DNA of 64,000 nt from JACVRW01 sp963812915. GTDB taxonomy: Bacteria; Actinomycetota; Thermoleophilia; Solirubrobacterales; Thermoleophilaceae. Where the stretch lies: positions 124,001 through 188,000 of the forward strand of contig CAWEXB010000003.1 of the NCBI GenBank assembly GCA_963812915.1, read 5' to 3'. The position numbers were made by a program, and so were the translations under genes. Positions 1-10,637 of this stretch are shown one piece after another. Every line of letters begins with the position of its first letter. Positions within the stretch are counted from its first letter, which is position 1. The notes below the pieces were generated by a model. That model saw nothing but the letters and a program-made list of their open reading frames with translations. It ran no database searches and was not told the DNA's origin.

Positions 1-477
1 CTTCCCTGGCACGAGCTCGCGGACACCGACGCCGTCTACTTCACCGCCGGCGACGCGGCGGCCGCGCGGGCGGCGCGCGCCGCACGCGTCCTCGTGGGCA
101 CCGCCCGCGGGCTCGCGACGCTGGCGGAGGCGGAGGTCGAGCTCGACGCGCTGGTCTCGAGCTCGAGGGACGCGGGCGAGCGTTACGAGCCCGGCGACCT
201 CGAGCGGGCGCCGCGGCTCGTGGTGCGCACCGCGGGGTCGGCGGGCGGGACATTCGAGACGGCCGACGGTCGGCGCGGCAGCTGGGAGGCGACGCCGCCG
301 CCGGGACCTCCGCGCGACGCCTACGGCTGCGGAGACAGCTTCGCCGCCGGCCTCACGTACGGGCTCGGCGCCGGGAAGACCCCAGAGGACGCGCTGCACC
401 TGGCCGCGCGCTGCGGCGCCGCCTGCCTCACCGGACGTGGGCCCTACGAGGGTCAGCTGCGCCTCCCTTCAGGCTGA
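1..477 (+). CDS. PfkB-family carbohydrate kinase, C-terminal part (5' truncated)
   Basis: The frame is open from base 1 to a TGA at 475-477, so the start lies outside the window; 158 residues are visible. PfkB (ribokinase-fold) enzymes transfer the ATP gamma-phosphate to a sugar or nucleoside. The signature near the C-terminus reads DAYGCGDSFAAGLTYG, matching the family's D-T-x-G-A-G-D anion-hole and catalytic-Asp motif with Tyr and Cys substitutions. The substrate cannot be told from this fragment. A LuxR-type gene follows 13 bases downstream on the same strand. Confidence 0.8.
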   Translation, partial: LPWHELADTDAVYFTAGDAAAARAARAARVLVGTARGLATLAEAEVELDALVSSSRDAGERYEPGDLERAPRLVVRTAGSAGGTFETADGRRGSWEATPPPGPPRDAYGCGDSFAAGLTYGLGAGKTPEDALHLAARCGAACLTGRGPYEGQLRLPSG

Positions 478-490
478 GATCATCGCCGGG

Positions 491-2137
491 ATGGGGGCCG
501 ACACCGCCGATGATCTGTTGCGCAGTGGTCGTGAAGCTCTCGCCTTGGGCGACTGGGGGCGCGCCCGTTCCTGCTTCGAGAAGGCCGCTGAGCTCGGTGA
601 GACGGCGGAGATCCTTGACAGCCTGAGCCAGGCCGTCCACTTTCAGGGCGACCACGCCCGGGCGATCGAGCTGAAGGAACGCGCGTTTGCGGCGTACCGG
701 CGCCGCGGCAAGCGGGTCGAGGCGGCCGAGCTGGCGCGCTGGCTGGCGTTCCTCCACGGCTCCGTTCACGGAAACATGGCCGCGGCGAACGGGTGGATGG
801 CGCGAGCGGAGAGCCTGCTCGAGGAAGTGGAGCCGTGTGCCGCGCACGGGTGGCTCACTCTCGACCGCGCGCCGTTCTCGCGCGACTCCACCGAGCGCGA
901 GCGGCTCGCTGTCGAAGCGCTCACGATCGCCAGGCGGTTTAGTGACCGGGACCTCGAATTCAGCGCCATGGCGCTGTTGGGCGAGGCGTACGTGGCCTCC
1001 GGCCGGGTCGCCGAGGGGATGACGCTCCTCGACGAGACGATGGCGGCCGTCTCGGGCGGCGAGGTCGCAGGCATCGGCTATATCGGTGAGATCTACTGCA
1101 GGTTGCTCAGCGCCTGCGAGCACGCCGCCGACGTCAGGCGCGCCGAGCAATGGATGGCTGCGGCAAGCCGCTCCGTCGCATGGACCGACTTCGCGCCACC
1201 GACATGCCGCTACCACTACGGCGGGATCCTGATCGCCATCGGCCGGTGGGCGGAAGCGGAGGAACAGCTGCTTGCCGCGATACGGGCGTTCGATAGCGGC
1301 TATCACGCGGAGCGCGTGTTCCCGCTCGTGCGCCTCGCCGATCTCCGCGCCCGCCAAGGTCGCTTCGAGGAGGCCGAGCGCCTGCTGGAAGGCGGCGAAT
1401 GGCACCGGACCGCGAGGCAGGTGCTGGCGACGATCGCGCTGGGACGAGGGGATCTCGCGCTGGCCGAGGATCGCGTGCGCCTATGCCTCGAGGCCGAGGA
1501 TCGATCTGATCCGGCCTGCGCGCCCCTGCTCGCGCTACTCGCGGACGTCCAGATCGCACGCGGCCGGCACGGTCCCGCCGAGCGGACGCTCCACAGACTC
1601 GACGAGCTCGCCGGCCAGTCCGGTGACGACCGCGCACGGGCCTGCGCCGAGTTGGCGACCGGGCGGGTTCGCTCGGCGGAAGACGACGCGCGGGCCTCCT
1701 CCCACCTGCAGGCGGCCCTCGAAGGGTTCTCGGCCCTCGATCTGCCGCTCGAGGCCGGACGGGCGCAGCTCGAGCTCGCGAGAGCGCTTGGCCCGAGGGC
1801 TCCCGAAGCCGCCGTCGCAGAGGCCCGCCTGGCGCTCGCGACCTTCGAACGCCTGGGCGCGGTCCGCGACGCCGACGAGGCGGGCGACCTGCTCCGGAGG
1901 CTGGGAGCCGGCGGGCGAGCCTGGCCAAGGCGGCAAGGAGAGCTGACCAAGCGCGAGACGGAGGTCCTGAGCCTGCTGGCCGCGGGATGCTCCAACGCCG
2001 AGATCGGCGAGCGCCTCTACATCAGCAGGCGAACCGCCGAGCACCACGTCGCGAGCATCCTCTCCAAGCTTGGCCTGCGTAGCCGCGCCGAGGCGGCTGT
2101 TTACGCGGTGCGCCGGCCGCCCAAGAGAGATCCGTAG
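491..2137 (+). CDS. LuxR-family transcriptional regulator with TPR-like repeats
   Basis: The 548-residue protein ends in a LuxR/GerE helix-turn-helix (about residues 484-545; LTKRETEVLSLLAAG, then SNAEIGERLYISRRTAEHHV). The preceding ~470 residues are Ala/Leu/Glu-rich helical repeats resembling TPRs (for example ALALGDWGRARSCFEKAAEL). There is no receiver domain and no P-loop, so it is not a MalT/LAL protein with an ATPase. I chose the ATG at 491; an in-frame ATG at 437 lies inside the upstream kinase gene. It probably controls nearby metabolic genes, but no operator was recognised. Family call is firm; target unknown. Confidence 0.85.
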   Translation: MGADTADDLLRSGREALALGDWGRARSCFEKAAELGETAEILDSLSQAVHFQGDHARAIELKERAFAAYRRRGKRVEAAELARWLAFLHGSVHGNMAAANGWMARAESLLEEVEPCAAHGWLTLDRAPFSRDSTERERLAVEALTIARRFSDRDLEFSAMALLGEAYVASGRVAEGMTLLDETMAAVSGGEVAGIGYIGEIYCRLLSACEHAADVRRAEQWMAAASRSVAWTDFAPPTCRYHYGGILIAIGRWAEAEEQLLAAIRAFDSGYHAERVFPLVRLADLRARQGRFEEAERLLEGGEWHRTARQVLATIALGRGDLALAEDRVRLCLEAEDRSDPACAPLLALLADVQIARGRHGPAERTLHRLDELAGQSGDDRARACAELATGRVRSAEDDARASSHLQAALEGFSALDLPLEAGRAQLELARALGPRAPEAAVAEARLALATFERLGAVRDADEAGDLLRRLGAGGRAWPRRQGELTKRETEVLSLLAAGCSNAEIGERLYISRRTAEHHVASILSKLGLRSRAEAAVYAVRRPPKRDP

Positions 2138-2240
2138 CGGAATAGGTAGTCCGACCGATGCCACGGGCGTCGGCCTGGCACATCCTCAGGGCGGGTCGTC
2201 ACTCGCGACCCGGTGTTCATCCCGAGAAAGGAGCCCAGCG

Positions 2241-2672
2241 ATGAAAAGCGGCGAAGACAACAAGGCCGCCGTGCGTGCCTGCCTCGAGACCATCACGCAG
2301 GAGAATTCCGACGCGCTGGACAGAATCGTCAGCCCGGACTACGTTCTGCACGATCCCGCGCTTCCTGAGGAGGTCCGCGGGGCCGAAGGGCTGCGGCAGC
2401 TGCTGGAGGAGTACCGGAAGGCGCTCGGGGACGTGCGGCTCACGATCGACCAGCAGTTCACGGACGGCGACAACGTCGCGACGCGCTGGTTCGTGCGCGG
2501 CACCCACCAGGGCGAGCTGATGGGTGCGTCACCGAGCGGAAGCGAGGTCGCGTTCAGCGGCGTCACGATCAGTCGCTGCCGCGACGGCAAGATCGTGGAG
2601 GAGTGGGAGATCTGCGACACGCTCGGCGTGCTGCAGCAGATCGGAGCCCTCCCGGAGCCGGTCGAGGGCTGA
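2241..2672 (+). CDS. SnoaL-like / ester cyclase domain protein
   Basis: This 143-residue protein has the NTF2-like SnoaL pattern: N-terminal helix (NKAAVRACLETITQ), YVLHDPALP, a middle FTDGDNVATRWFVRGTHQGE segment, and FSGVTISRCRDGKIVEEWE near the end. Such proteins are small cone-shaped cyclases, isomerases or binding proteins. The specific reaction cannot be inferred. The ATG at 2241 follows a strong ribosome site (GAAAGGAG, bases 2225-2232). The next methyltransferase starts 7 bases after the stop, suggesting one transcript. Confidence 0.8.
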   Translation: MKSGEDNKAAVRACLETITQENSDALDRIVSPDYVLHDPALPEEVRGAEGLRQLLEEYRKALGDVRLTIDQQFTDGDNVATRWFVRGTHQGELMGASPSGSEVAFSGVTISRCRDGKIVEEWEICDTLGVLQQIGALPEPVEG

Positions 2673-2679
2673 GACCGCA

Positions 2680-3303
2680 ATGAGCCTTGGCTACAAGTTC
2701 CTCTACGCGGTCGGCTTCACCCCCTGGGAGCAAATAGCCGCACTCCCGGGGGTAAACGCGCAGTTCTCAGCGCTGGTAGATCGCGAGGAAGCGGGACAGG
2801 AGCCCCCCTATGGGCCTGTGCTTGACCTCGGTTGCGGCAGCGGGTTCTGGGGGGTGGCGCTGGCCAAACGCGGCTGGCGGGTAACTGGAGTCGACGTCGT
2901 CCCCAAGGCCCTTCGCCGCGCTAGCGAGCGCGCACGGGAAGCCGGTGTGGAGATGCAGCTCGTCGAGGGCGACGTGACGGAGCTCGGGGCCAGCCGCGTC
3001 GGCTCAGGCTTCCCGTTCTTGTTGGACCTCGGCCTGTTCCACGACGAGCTGAGCGACGAGCAGCGTCGGGAAATGGGCCGGGAGGTCACCGCGGTCGCCG
3101 CGCCCGGCGCCACGCTGTTGATGGTCGCCTGGGCGCCGGGGCGCCGGGGGCCGCTGCCGCGTGGCGCGAGTCGCGCCGACATCGAGGCGGCCTACCCCGC
3201 TTGGGACGTCATCGATGAGGAAAGCGTCGACGTGTCCGGGGCGCCTTTCTACAGACACATGCGGAAAGCCGACCCGCGCCTATTCCGCCTCCGTCGGCAC
3301 TGA
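2680..3303 (+). CDS. Class I SAM-dependent methyltransferase
   Basis: The 207-residue protein has a Rossmann-type methyltransferase core: motif I VLDLGCGSGFWGVALAKRG near residue 46, the acidic strand-2 end VTGVDVVPKAL, and a GDVTEL segment followed by LLDLGLFHDEL in place of the usual motif IV. It transfers a methyl group from S-adenosylmethionine to an unidentified acceptor. Start is the ATG at 2680, 7 bases downstream of the SnoaL-like gene, so the two are probably cotranscribed. Confidence 0.85.
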   Translation: MSLGYKFLYAVGFTPWEQIAALPGVNAQFSALVDREEAGQEPPYGPVLDLGCGSGFWGVALAKRGWRVTGVDVVPKALRRASERAREAGVEMQLVEGDVTELGASRVGSGFPFLLDLGLFHDELSDEQRREMGREVTAVAAPGATLLMVAWAPGRRGPLPRGASRADIEAAYPAWDVIDEESVDVSGAPFYRHMRKADPRLFRLRRH

Positions 3304-3314
3304 GGCTCACCCGC

Positions 3315-3641
3315 TCAGGCCACCCGCCCGTCCGCCGGCTCGATCGGTAGTCCGCTCTCCACCCATGCCTCGAGCCCGCCGGCCATGTTGTACGCGTCGT
3401 AGCCCGCGGTGCGGAAGGCGTCGGCGGCCATGGCCGAGCGGCTTCCCGAGCGGCAATAGAACACGAGCGGCCGCGCCCGATCGAGAGAGTCGGCCTCGCC
3501 GGACAGGCGCTCGAGCTCTATGTGCGTATCCCCGGCGATGCGGCCCGCCTCGTGCTCGTAGGGCTCGCGCACGTCAACGAGCTGGGTCTCGCCTTCGCCG
3601 AGCAGCTCGGCGACGCGCTTCGGCGCCAAATCCTCGCTCAT
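3315..3641 (-). CDS. Rhodanese-like sulfurtransferase domain protein
   Basis: A single-domain rhodanese of 108 residues. The active-site loop CRSGSRS contains the catalytic cysteine expected to carry a persulfide, and the N-terminal CH2A motif appears as LVDVREPYEHEAGRIAG. The protein ends with the usual AYNMAGGLEAWVESGLP. I prefer the ATG at 3641 (MSEDLAPKR); the frame is open further upstream but without conserved sequence. It is convergent with the methyltransferase gene. Likely role is sulfur transfer or thiol metabolism; exact substrate unknown. Confidence 0.85.
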   Translation of the reverse strand: MSEDLAPKRVAELLGEGETQLVDVREPYEHEAGRIAGDTHIELERLSGEADSLDRARPLVFYCRSGSRSAMAADAFRTAGYDAYNMAGGLEAWVESGLPIEPADGRVA

Positions 3642-3765
3642 GCTTTGAAGGTAGCGGCACCCCGGCACGCGGACGGCCGCCCGCGAGCGACCAGCCGAGC
3701 GGGCCATAGTCGGCGATCTCGCCGGGAAACCGGCCGATCATGGGACTATCGTCACCAATCCAACG

Positions 3766-4035
3766 ATGCCCAAGCGCGACCCCCGCATGATCCCGCTCGG
3801 CTACGGCAAGTTCGTCCGCGCCGACCGCGTCTTCGCGCTCGTGCCGCTCGAGGGCGCCGAGCGCCGGGACGGGCGCCGCACCTACGTGCACGTGGACGGG
3901 CTGTCCGAGCCGGTGGTGGCCTCCCGCTCCGAGCGCGCGATCCTGGCGGACGTCGAGGCGGCGCTGGCCGAGGCGGCGGGAATCCCGCGGCGACGCCGGA
4001 CCGTCGCCGCCGGGCAGGAGAGCCTGCTCGGCTGA
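3766..4035 (+). CDS. Small protein resembling the RemA/DUF370 family
   Basis: An 89-residue basic protein. Its first half (MIPLGYGKFVRADRVFAL, then GRRTYVHVDG and SERAIL) recalls RemA/DUF370 proteins, in which a short beta-rich domain assembles into DNA-binding rings. The match is by pattern only and lacks the Ser-Pro-Glu-Ser-Ala-Pro stretch of Bacillus RemA, so the assignment is tentative. It lies 38 bases upstream of the MFS transporter on the same strand. It could instead be a lineage-specific protein. Confidence 0.5.
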   Translation: MPKRDPRMIPLGYGKFVRADRVFALVPLEGAERRDGRRTYVHVDGLSEPVVASRSERAILADVEAALAEAAGIPRRRRTVAAGQESLLG

Positions 4036-4073
4036 CCGGAGCGCCCGCGAGGCACGGCGGCGACCGGACGGAC

Positions 4074-5756
4074 GTGTCGACCAAAGCTCGCAACCGCCTC
4101 CGAGAGTCCGTCCGCGCGTTCCGGGCGACGGCGATCAACCGCAACCTCCGTCGCATGCAGCTCTCCTTCGGCGCGTCGTGGACGGCCGAGTGGGCGTTCA
4201 CGGTTGCTCTCGGCGTCGTCGCGTTCGAACAGGGCGGCACGGCGGCCGTGGGGCTCGTGGCGTTCGTGCGGACGGTGCCGGCCGCGGTGCTCTCCCCGCT
4301 GGGCAGCGCCCTCGCCGACCGTGTGCGGCGAGACCGCGTCCTGTTCTGGTCGTGCCTGATCCGCGCCGCCGCCACCGCGGCGGCCGCGGTCTTGCTCGCC
4401 ACCGGCTCGTCGATCACCGCGGTGTACGCCCTTGCGGTCGTCGCGACCGCCGCCTTCACCGTCTTTCGCCCCGTCCACTCGGCGCTGTTGCCCGTACTGT
4501 GCCGGACGCCGCTCGAGCTGACGAGCGCGAACGTGGTGCGCGGCCTGATCGACTCGCTCAGCACCCTGCTCGGCCCGCTCGCGGCCGCGGCGCTGCTCGG
4601 CTTCGGCAGTCCCGCCGCAGTGGTCGCATTCGCCGCAGTGCTTTCGGCGTGGTCGGGACTGCTGATCCTGGGGTTGTCCTACGAGTCCCCGCCGCGCGCC
4701 GCCCCTCAGCCGCTCACACGGATCCTGGACGAGACGGCAGAGGGATATCGTGCACTCTGGCGATACCGCGACGCGAGAGCCGCGGTCGGCATAGGCCTTG
4801 CGCAGGTCTTCACACGCGGCTGTCTCACGGTGTTTCTCGTCGTCCTCGCGCTGGACTTGCTCGAGATGGGAGAGTCAGGCGTCGGCGTGCTCACCGCGGC
4901 CGTCGGCGCCGGCGCGGTGCTGGGCTCACTGGGCGTCTCGGCGTTCGCAAGCGGTCGACGGCTCGCGGCGATCGAGGGCGTCGGGGTGGCGCTGTGGGGC
5001 CTGCCGCTGATCTTGAGCGGAGCACTCCCGCACGAGCCCGCCGTGCTGGCGTTGATGTGCGTGGTGGGGATCGGCAATGCGCTGGTCGACGTGGGCCTCT
5101 TCACCCTCGTGCCGCGGCTCGTTCCGGAGGAGATGCTCGCCCGAGTGTTCGGCGCGTTCGAGAGCCTGGTCGCTCTGTTCGTGGCGCTCGGCGCGCTCGT
5201 CACGCCGCTCGTCATCGAGCTGCTCGGACTGCGCGGCGCCTTGGCCGCCCTCGGACTGGTCGCCCCGGCGGCCGTGGTCGTCGCCTGGCGGCGCCTGCGC
5301 GAGGTCGACTCGTCGATGGCCCACCGAGACGAGGAGATCGAGGTGCTCAGGGCGGTCGCGATGCTGCGACCACTCCCGATGCCCGCGATCGAGAACCTGG
5401 CGATTCACGTCGACCACGAGGAGCTGCTCCCCGGCCAGCACGTGTTCGATCAGGGAGAGCATGGCGAGCGCTTCTACGTGATCAAGCACGGCCAAGCGGA
5501 GGTGATCGGCGACGGTCGCCTGGTTCGGACCATTGGACCGGGCCACTGCTTCGGCGAGATCGCGCTCCTGCGCGACACCGTTCGTACCGCGACCGTTCGG
5601 GCGCGCACGCCGCTTCTCCTCTACACCCTCGAGCGACGCCACTTCATAGCCAACGTAGGGGGCTACCTGTCGAGCAAGCGCGAGGCGGAGGTGCTCATCG
5701 ACGAACGACTCGAGTCGTTCTCGCCGTTCGGCGGCCGCGGAGACCCGCGGCGTTGA
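4074..5756 (+). CDS. MFS transporter with C-terminal cyclic-nucleotide-binding-type domain
   Basis: The 560-residue protein begins with a 10-12 helix major facilitator unit (about residues 25-410). A cNMP-binding fold follows at about 440-550. The cNMP phosphate-binding cassette is visible as CFGEIALLRDTVRTATVRA, with the Gly-Glu and Arg positions expected for cyclic nucleotide contact. It is an inner-membrane carrier that may be gated by a nucleotide or by protein contact. Substrate unknown. The GTG at 4074 gives a normal cytoplasmic N-terminus; no close ATG precedes the first helix. Confidence 0.85.
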   Translation: MSTKARNRLRESVRAFRATAINRNLRRMQLSFGASWTAEWAFTVALGVVAFEQGGTAAVGLVAFVRTVPAAVLSPLGSALADRVRRDRVLFWSCLIRAAATAAAAVLLATGSSITAVYALAVVATAAFTVFRPVHSALLPVLCRTPLELTSANVVRGLIDSLSTLLGPLAAAALLGFGSPAAVVAFAAVLSAWSGLLILGLSYESPPRAAPQPLTRILDETAEGYRALWRYRDARAAVGIGLAQVFTRGCLTVFLVVLALDLLEMGESGVGVLTAAVGAGAVLGSLGVSAFASGRRLAAIEGVGVALWGLPLILSGALPHEPAVLALMCVVGIGNALVDVGLFTLVPRLVPEEMLARVFGAFESLVALFVALGALVTPLVIELLGLRGALAALGLVAPAAVVVAWRRLREVDSSMAHRDEEIEVLRAVAMLRPLPMPAIENLAIHVDHEELLPGQHVFDQGEHGERFYVIKHGQAEVIGDGRLVRTIGPGHCFGEIALLRDTVRTATVRARTPLLLYTLERRHFIANVGGYLSSKREAEVLIDERLESFSPFGGRGDPRR

Positions 5757-5802
5757 GCCTGCACCGCCATGCCGGGCGGGCGGCGGCTACCCTCGCAACA
5801 CG

Positions 5803-8727
5803 TTGCTCAACGGTCTGATCGCACGGGCGGTGGCTGCCTCCCTTGTCGCGTTGGCCTGCGCGCTCGGCGCCGCGGGGTCGGCCGACTCGGCGGTGCCGCC
5901 GATCGGGGACGGCGCCTGGTCCTGGTTCGGCGATCCGCGCGCGGTCACCCACACGGGTGCGCACACGCGGACGTACACGGGATGGGTCGACCGCGATGGG
6001 GACATCATGGTGAGCTCGTTCGACCACGCCACGCGCGAGCGCGTGACGGCGGCCCTGGCCGCGCGGCTCAACCGGGACGACCATGCCAACCCGTCGATCC
6101 AGGTGCGGCCCGATGGCCGGCTCGTCGTGTTCTACTCGCGGCACGTCGGCCCGGCGATGCACTACCGGGTCTCCTCGCGGCCGGAGGACGTGACCTCGTG
6201 GGAGGCGCCACAGACCGTCCCGGTGAACACGCCGGGTATCCGCGGCTACACGTATCCGAACCCCGTTCGGCTCGAGGGCGAGGGCCAGACCTATCTGTTC
6301 TGGCGCGGCGGCAACTACAACCCGACCTTCTCGGTCCAGGCCGACGGCTCGAGCACGTGGTCCCCGGCGCGCAACCTGATACTGATGCCCGGGGAGCGCC
6401 CCTACGTGAAGTACGCCTCGAGCGGTGGGGACACCATCCACGTGGCCTACACGAACGCGCACCCGGGCGAGTTCGGCGACGTCAACGTGTATTACGCGCG
6501 CGTCCGCGCGGGCAGGGTGGAGCGCGCGGGCGGCCAGCAAGTCGGGACGCTGTCGGCGCCGATCGCGCCGGCGGACGGCGATCTCGTCTATGACGGCGTG
6601 GAGCCGGCCTGGGTTCACGACGTGGCGGCGGACGCCGCTGGCCGCCCGGTGGTGCTGCTGGCGAGCTTCCCGTCGGCGAGTGACCATCGCTACCGCTACG
6701 CGCGCTGGACGGGCGCGGCCTGGGAGGTCCGCGAGATCACCGCCGCGGGCGGTTCGTTCCGCGAGGACGGCGGCTCGCCGTACTACTCGGGCGGACTGAC
6801 GCTCGACCACGAGGATCCCTCGCGGGTCTATCTGTCGCGGCAGGTCGGCCCGGGCTCGTGGCGGGTGGAGGCCTGGACGACGCCGGACGGCGGCGCCAGC
6901 TGGACCTCGCAGGCGATCAGCCCGCCCGGACGCGGGGAGGAACGTGCGCCCGGTGTCGCCGCGCGGGATGGCGGCGTTCGGCGGCGACCTCAGCGCCATC
7001 TGGATGCGCGGGCCCTACCCCAACTACGTGGACTACGAGACCTCCATCGCCGCGCTCACGAGCGACGACGCAAACCTTCCACCGGTCGCGGACGCCGAGC
7101 CCGCCGTGCGCAGCGGCCCCGCGCCGCTCGAGGTGCGCTTCGACGGCGCGCTGTCCTACGATCCGGACGCGGGCGGCGGGGTCGCGACCTGGCAGTGGGA
7201 CTTCGGCGACGGCACCGGCGCCACGGGCCGGGAGGTCACGCACACCTACACCGGGAGCGGACGCTTCTTCCCGACGCTGACGGTCACGGACAATGCGGGC
7301 GCCGAGAGCAAGTTCGTGGAGGAGATCACGGTCGGGTTGCCCGCCGCTCCGTTCGTGCACACCGGCGGCGCCGGCGGCGCCACGGTGCACGGCGCGGTCG
7401 ACCCCGAGAACCAGCCCACGCAATGGCTGGTCGAGTACGGGCCGACGGCGGAGTACGGCGCGACGACCTCGGCCGAGTCGCTGCCCGGGGACGACGCGCT
7501 CCACCAGGTCTCCGCCGGGCTCCCCGGCCTCGTGCCCGGCCGCCTGTACCACTACCGCCTGGTCGGGTCGAATGCATCCGGGAGCGCCGAGGGGTCCGAC
7601 CGGGTGATGATCGCCGGCAGCACGCCCGGGTCGGACGCCTACCGCGACGCGGTGCTCGGCACCCCCGGCCTGGCCTCCTACTGGCGCCTCGGCGAGCTAT
7701 CGGGGAGCTCGGCCACGGACGAGGTCACGGGCGGCTCCGGAGCGCTCGAGGGCCGCGTCCTGCTCGGCGCGCTCGGCGTGCTCGGCCCGCTCGCCAACAC
7801 CGCCATGAGCTTCGACGGCGCGAGCGGCGGACTCTCCGCCCCCGGGCCCGAGCTGGCGGGGAGCGGCACGATCGAGGGCTGGTTCCGCTGGCGTGCCGGC
7901 ACGGCAACGGTCCGCGACCACACCGGACCGTCGGGCGGCTGGCTGCTCGCGTTCAACAGCGCCGGCACGCTCCGCTACCGGGTCGGGGGCAGCGGCTTCG
8001 ACACGGGCAGGCCGATCGAGTCAGTACGCGACGGCGAGTGGCACCACCTCGTGGCCACCAAGAGCGGGGGTGCCGCGAGGCTGTACCTCGACGGGACGGA
8101 GATCCACTCGGGCGGCGGCGCCGAGTCCACGCCCGCCGCGACCCCGTGGCACGTCATGCGCAACGGCACTAATCAGAACTTCTCGGAAGGGGAGGCCGAC
8201 GAGGTCGCCCTCTACACGCGCGCGCTGTCGGCCGCCGAGGTGAAGGTCCATTACGACCTGGCGCGGGGACTGGCGGCCGTGCCGCCGCCGCCCGAGAGCG
8301 GATCGCGCGTGGTCGACCCGCCGGCCGCGGGCTCCGGTCGCGGGGGCGGCGTCCTGGGCCCCCAGTCCGGCCGCGTCTCGGTGGGATCGGCCTCCGTGCG
8401 CCGCGGTCGGCTGGTGGTGCACGGCGCCGCGCGCAAGGCCAACCGCCTGCTCGCTCGCAGGCGCGGAGCGGCATGGCGGGTGAGCGATGCCGCCGCGGGT
8501 CTCCGAGCCGGTCGCGGCTGCCGGCGCATCACCGCGCGCTCGGTCGGCTGCCGGGCCGCCCTGGTCAGGCGGATCGCCCTCTACGGCGGCTCCGGCAACG
8601 ACCGGCTCACCGTGCTCGGCCGGATCCCCACGCTCCTTGCAGGCGGACCCGGAAACGACCGGTTGACCGGCGGCCGGTCGGCCGTCTTCCGGGGCGGACC
8701 CGGCGCCGACCGGCTCGTCCGGCGGCG

Positions 8728-8731
<4 letters not shown>
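5803..8731 (+). CDS. Secreted BNR-repeat / PKD / LamG multidomain protein, frameshifted
   Basis: A signal peptide (LVALACALGAAGSADSA) opens a frame that reads as a BNR-4-like beta-propeller to about base 6935. Homology then continues in another frame from 6941 with NVRPVSPRGMAAFGGDLSAI. That part carries a PKD domain (WQWDFGDGTGATGREVTHTY), a fibronectin-like segment, a LamG/concanavalin-like domain (ASYWRLGELSGSSATDEV) and RTX-like GGPGNDRLTGG repeats at the end. One extra G near GAGGAAC (6936-6942) accounts for the break. The start appears to be TTG. It is probably an extracellular glycan-binding or degrading protein. I cannot say whether the shift is real. Confidence 0.75.
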
Positions 8732-10142
<1,411 letters not shown>

Positions 10143-10143
<1 letters not shown>

Positions 10144-10475
10144 CAGGCGGCCTCCTCCAGGGGCGGCTGCTCCTGCTCCTCCTTCTCCTGCTTCGGCTCG
10201 GGTCGACGCCGGAACATGTGAAGCATCCGGTCGGTCACCAGGAAGCCGCCGACCACGTTGATCGTGCCGAACACGATCGCGATCACGAGCAGCAGCTCGG
10301 TGAGGAAGCCCTCGGCCGGGCCAATCAGCAGCAGGCCCCCGAGCAGGACGATGCCGTGGATCGCGTTGGTCGCCGACATGAGCGGCGTGTGCAGCGTGTT
10401 CGGGACCTTCGAGATGACCTCGAAGCCCACGAAGGCGGCGAGCACGAGGATGGTGAGCTCGGTGAGCAGGTCCAC
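10143..10475 (-). CDS. pntAB: NAD(P) transhydrogenase subunit alpha, membrane part
   Basis: This short subunit carries the transmembrane helices that in some bacteria are fused to the end of PntA. The 110-residue product has three or four hydrophobic segments (LTILVLAAFVGFEVIS, AIHGIVLLGGLLLIG, LLLVIAIVFGTINVVGGFLV) and a charged Glu/Gln-rich tail. I chose the GTG at 10475 because GGAGAG lies nine bases upstream and the conserved VDLLTELTILVLAAFVG begins there; an ATG at 10529 is an alternative. It precedes pntB directly. Confidence 0.9.
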
Positions 10476-10637
10476 GCTAGTGGTCTCTCCGACAAGTTCG
10501 TGCTCGTTTGCCGAGCGAAAGTCGAGCATGGCGGTGGACGCGCGAAGCCGGAGTAGCAGCGCTACTTCGGCGAGCGTGGACGCCGTCAGGCGAAGACTTG
10601 CAGCCGGCAAACGGGTGCGAAATTGGAGGAGCGACCA

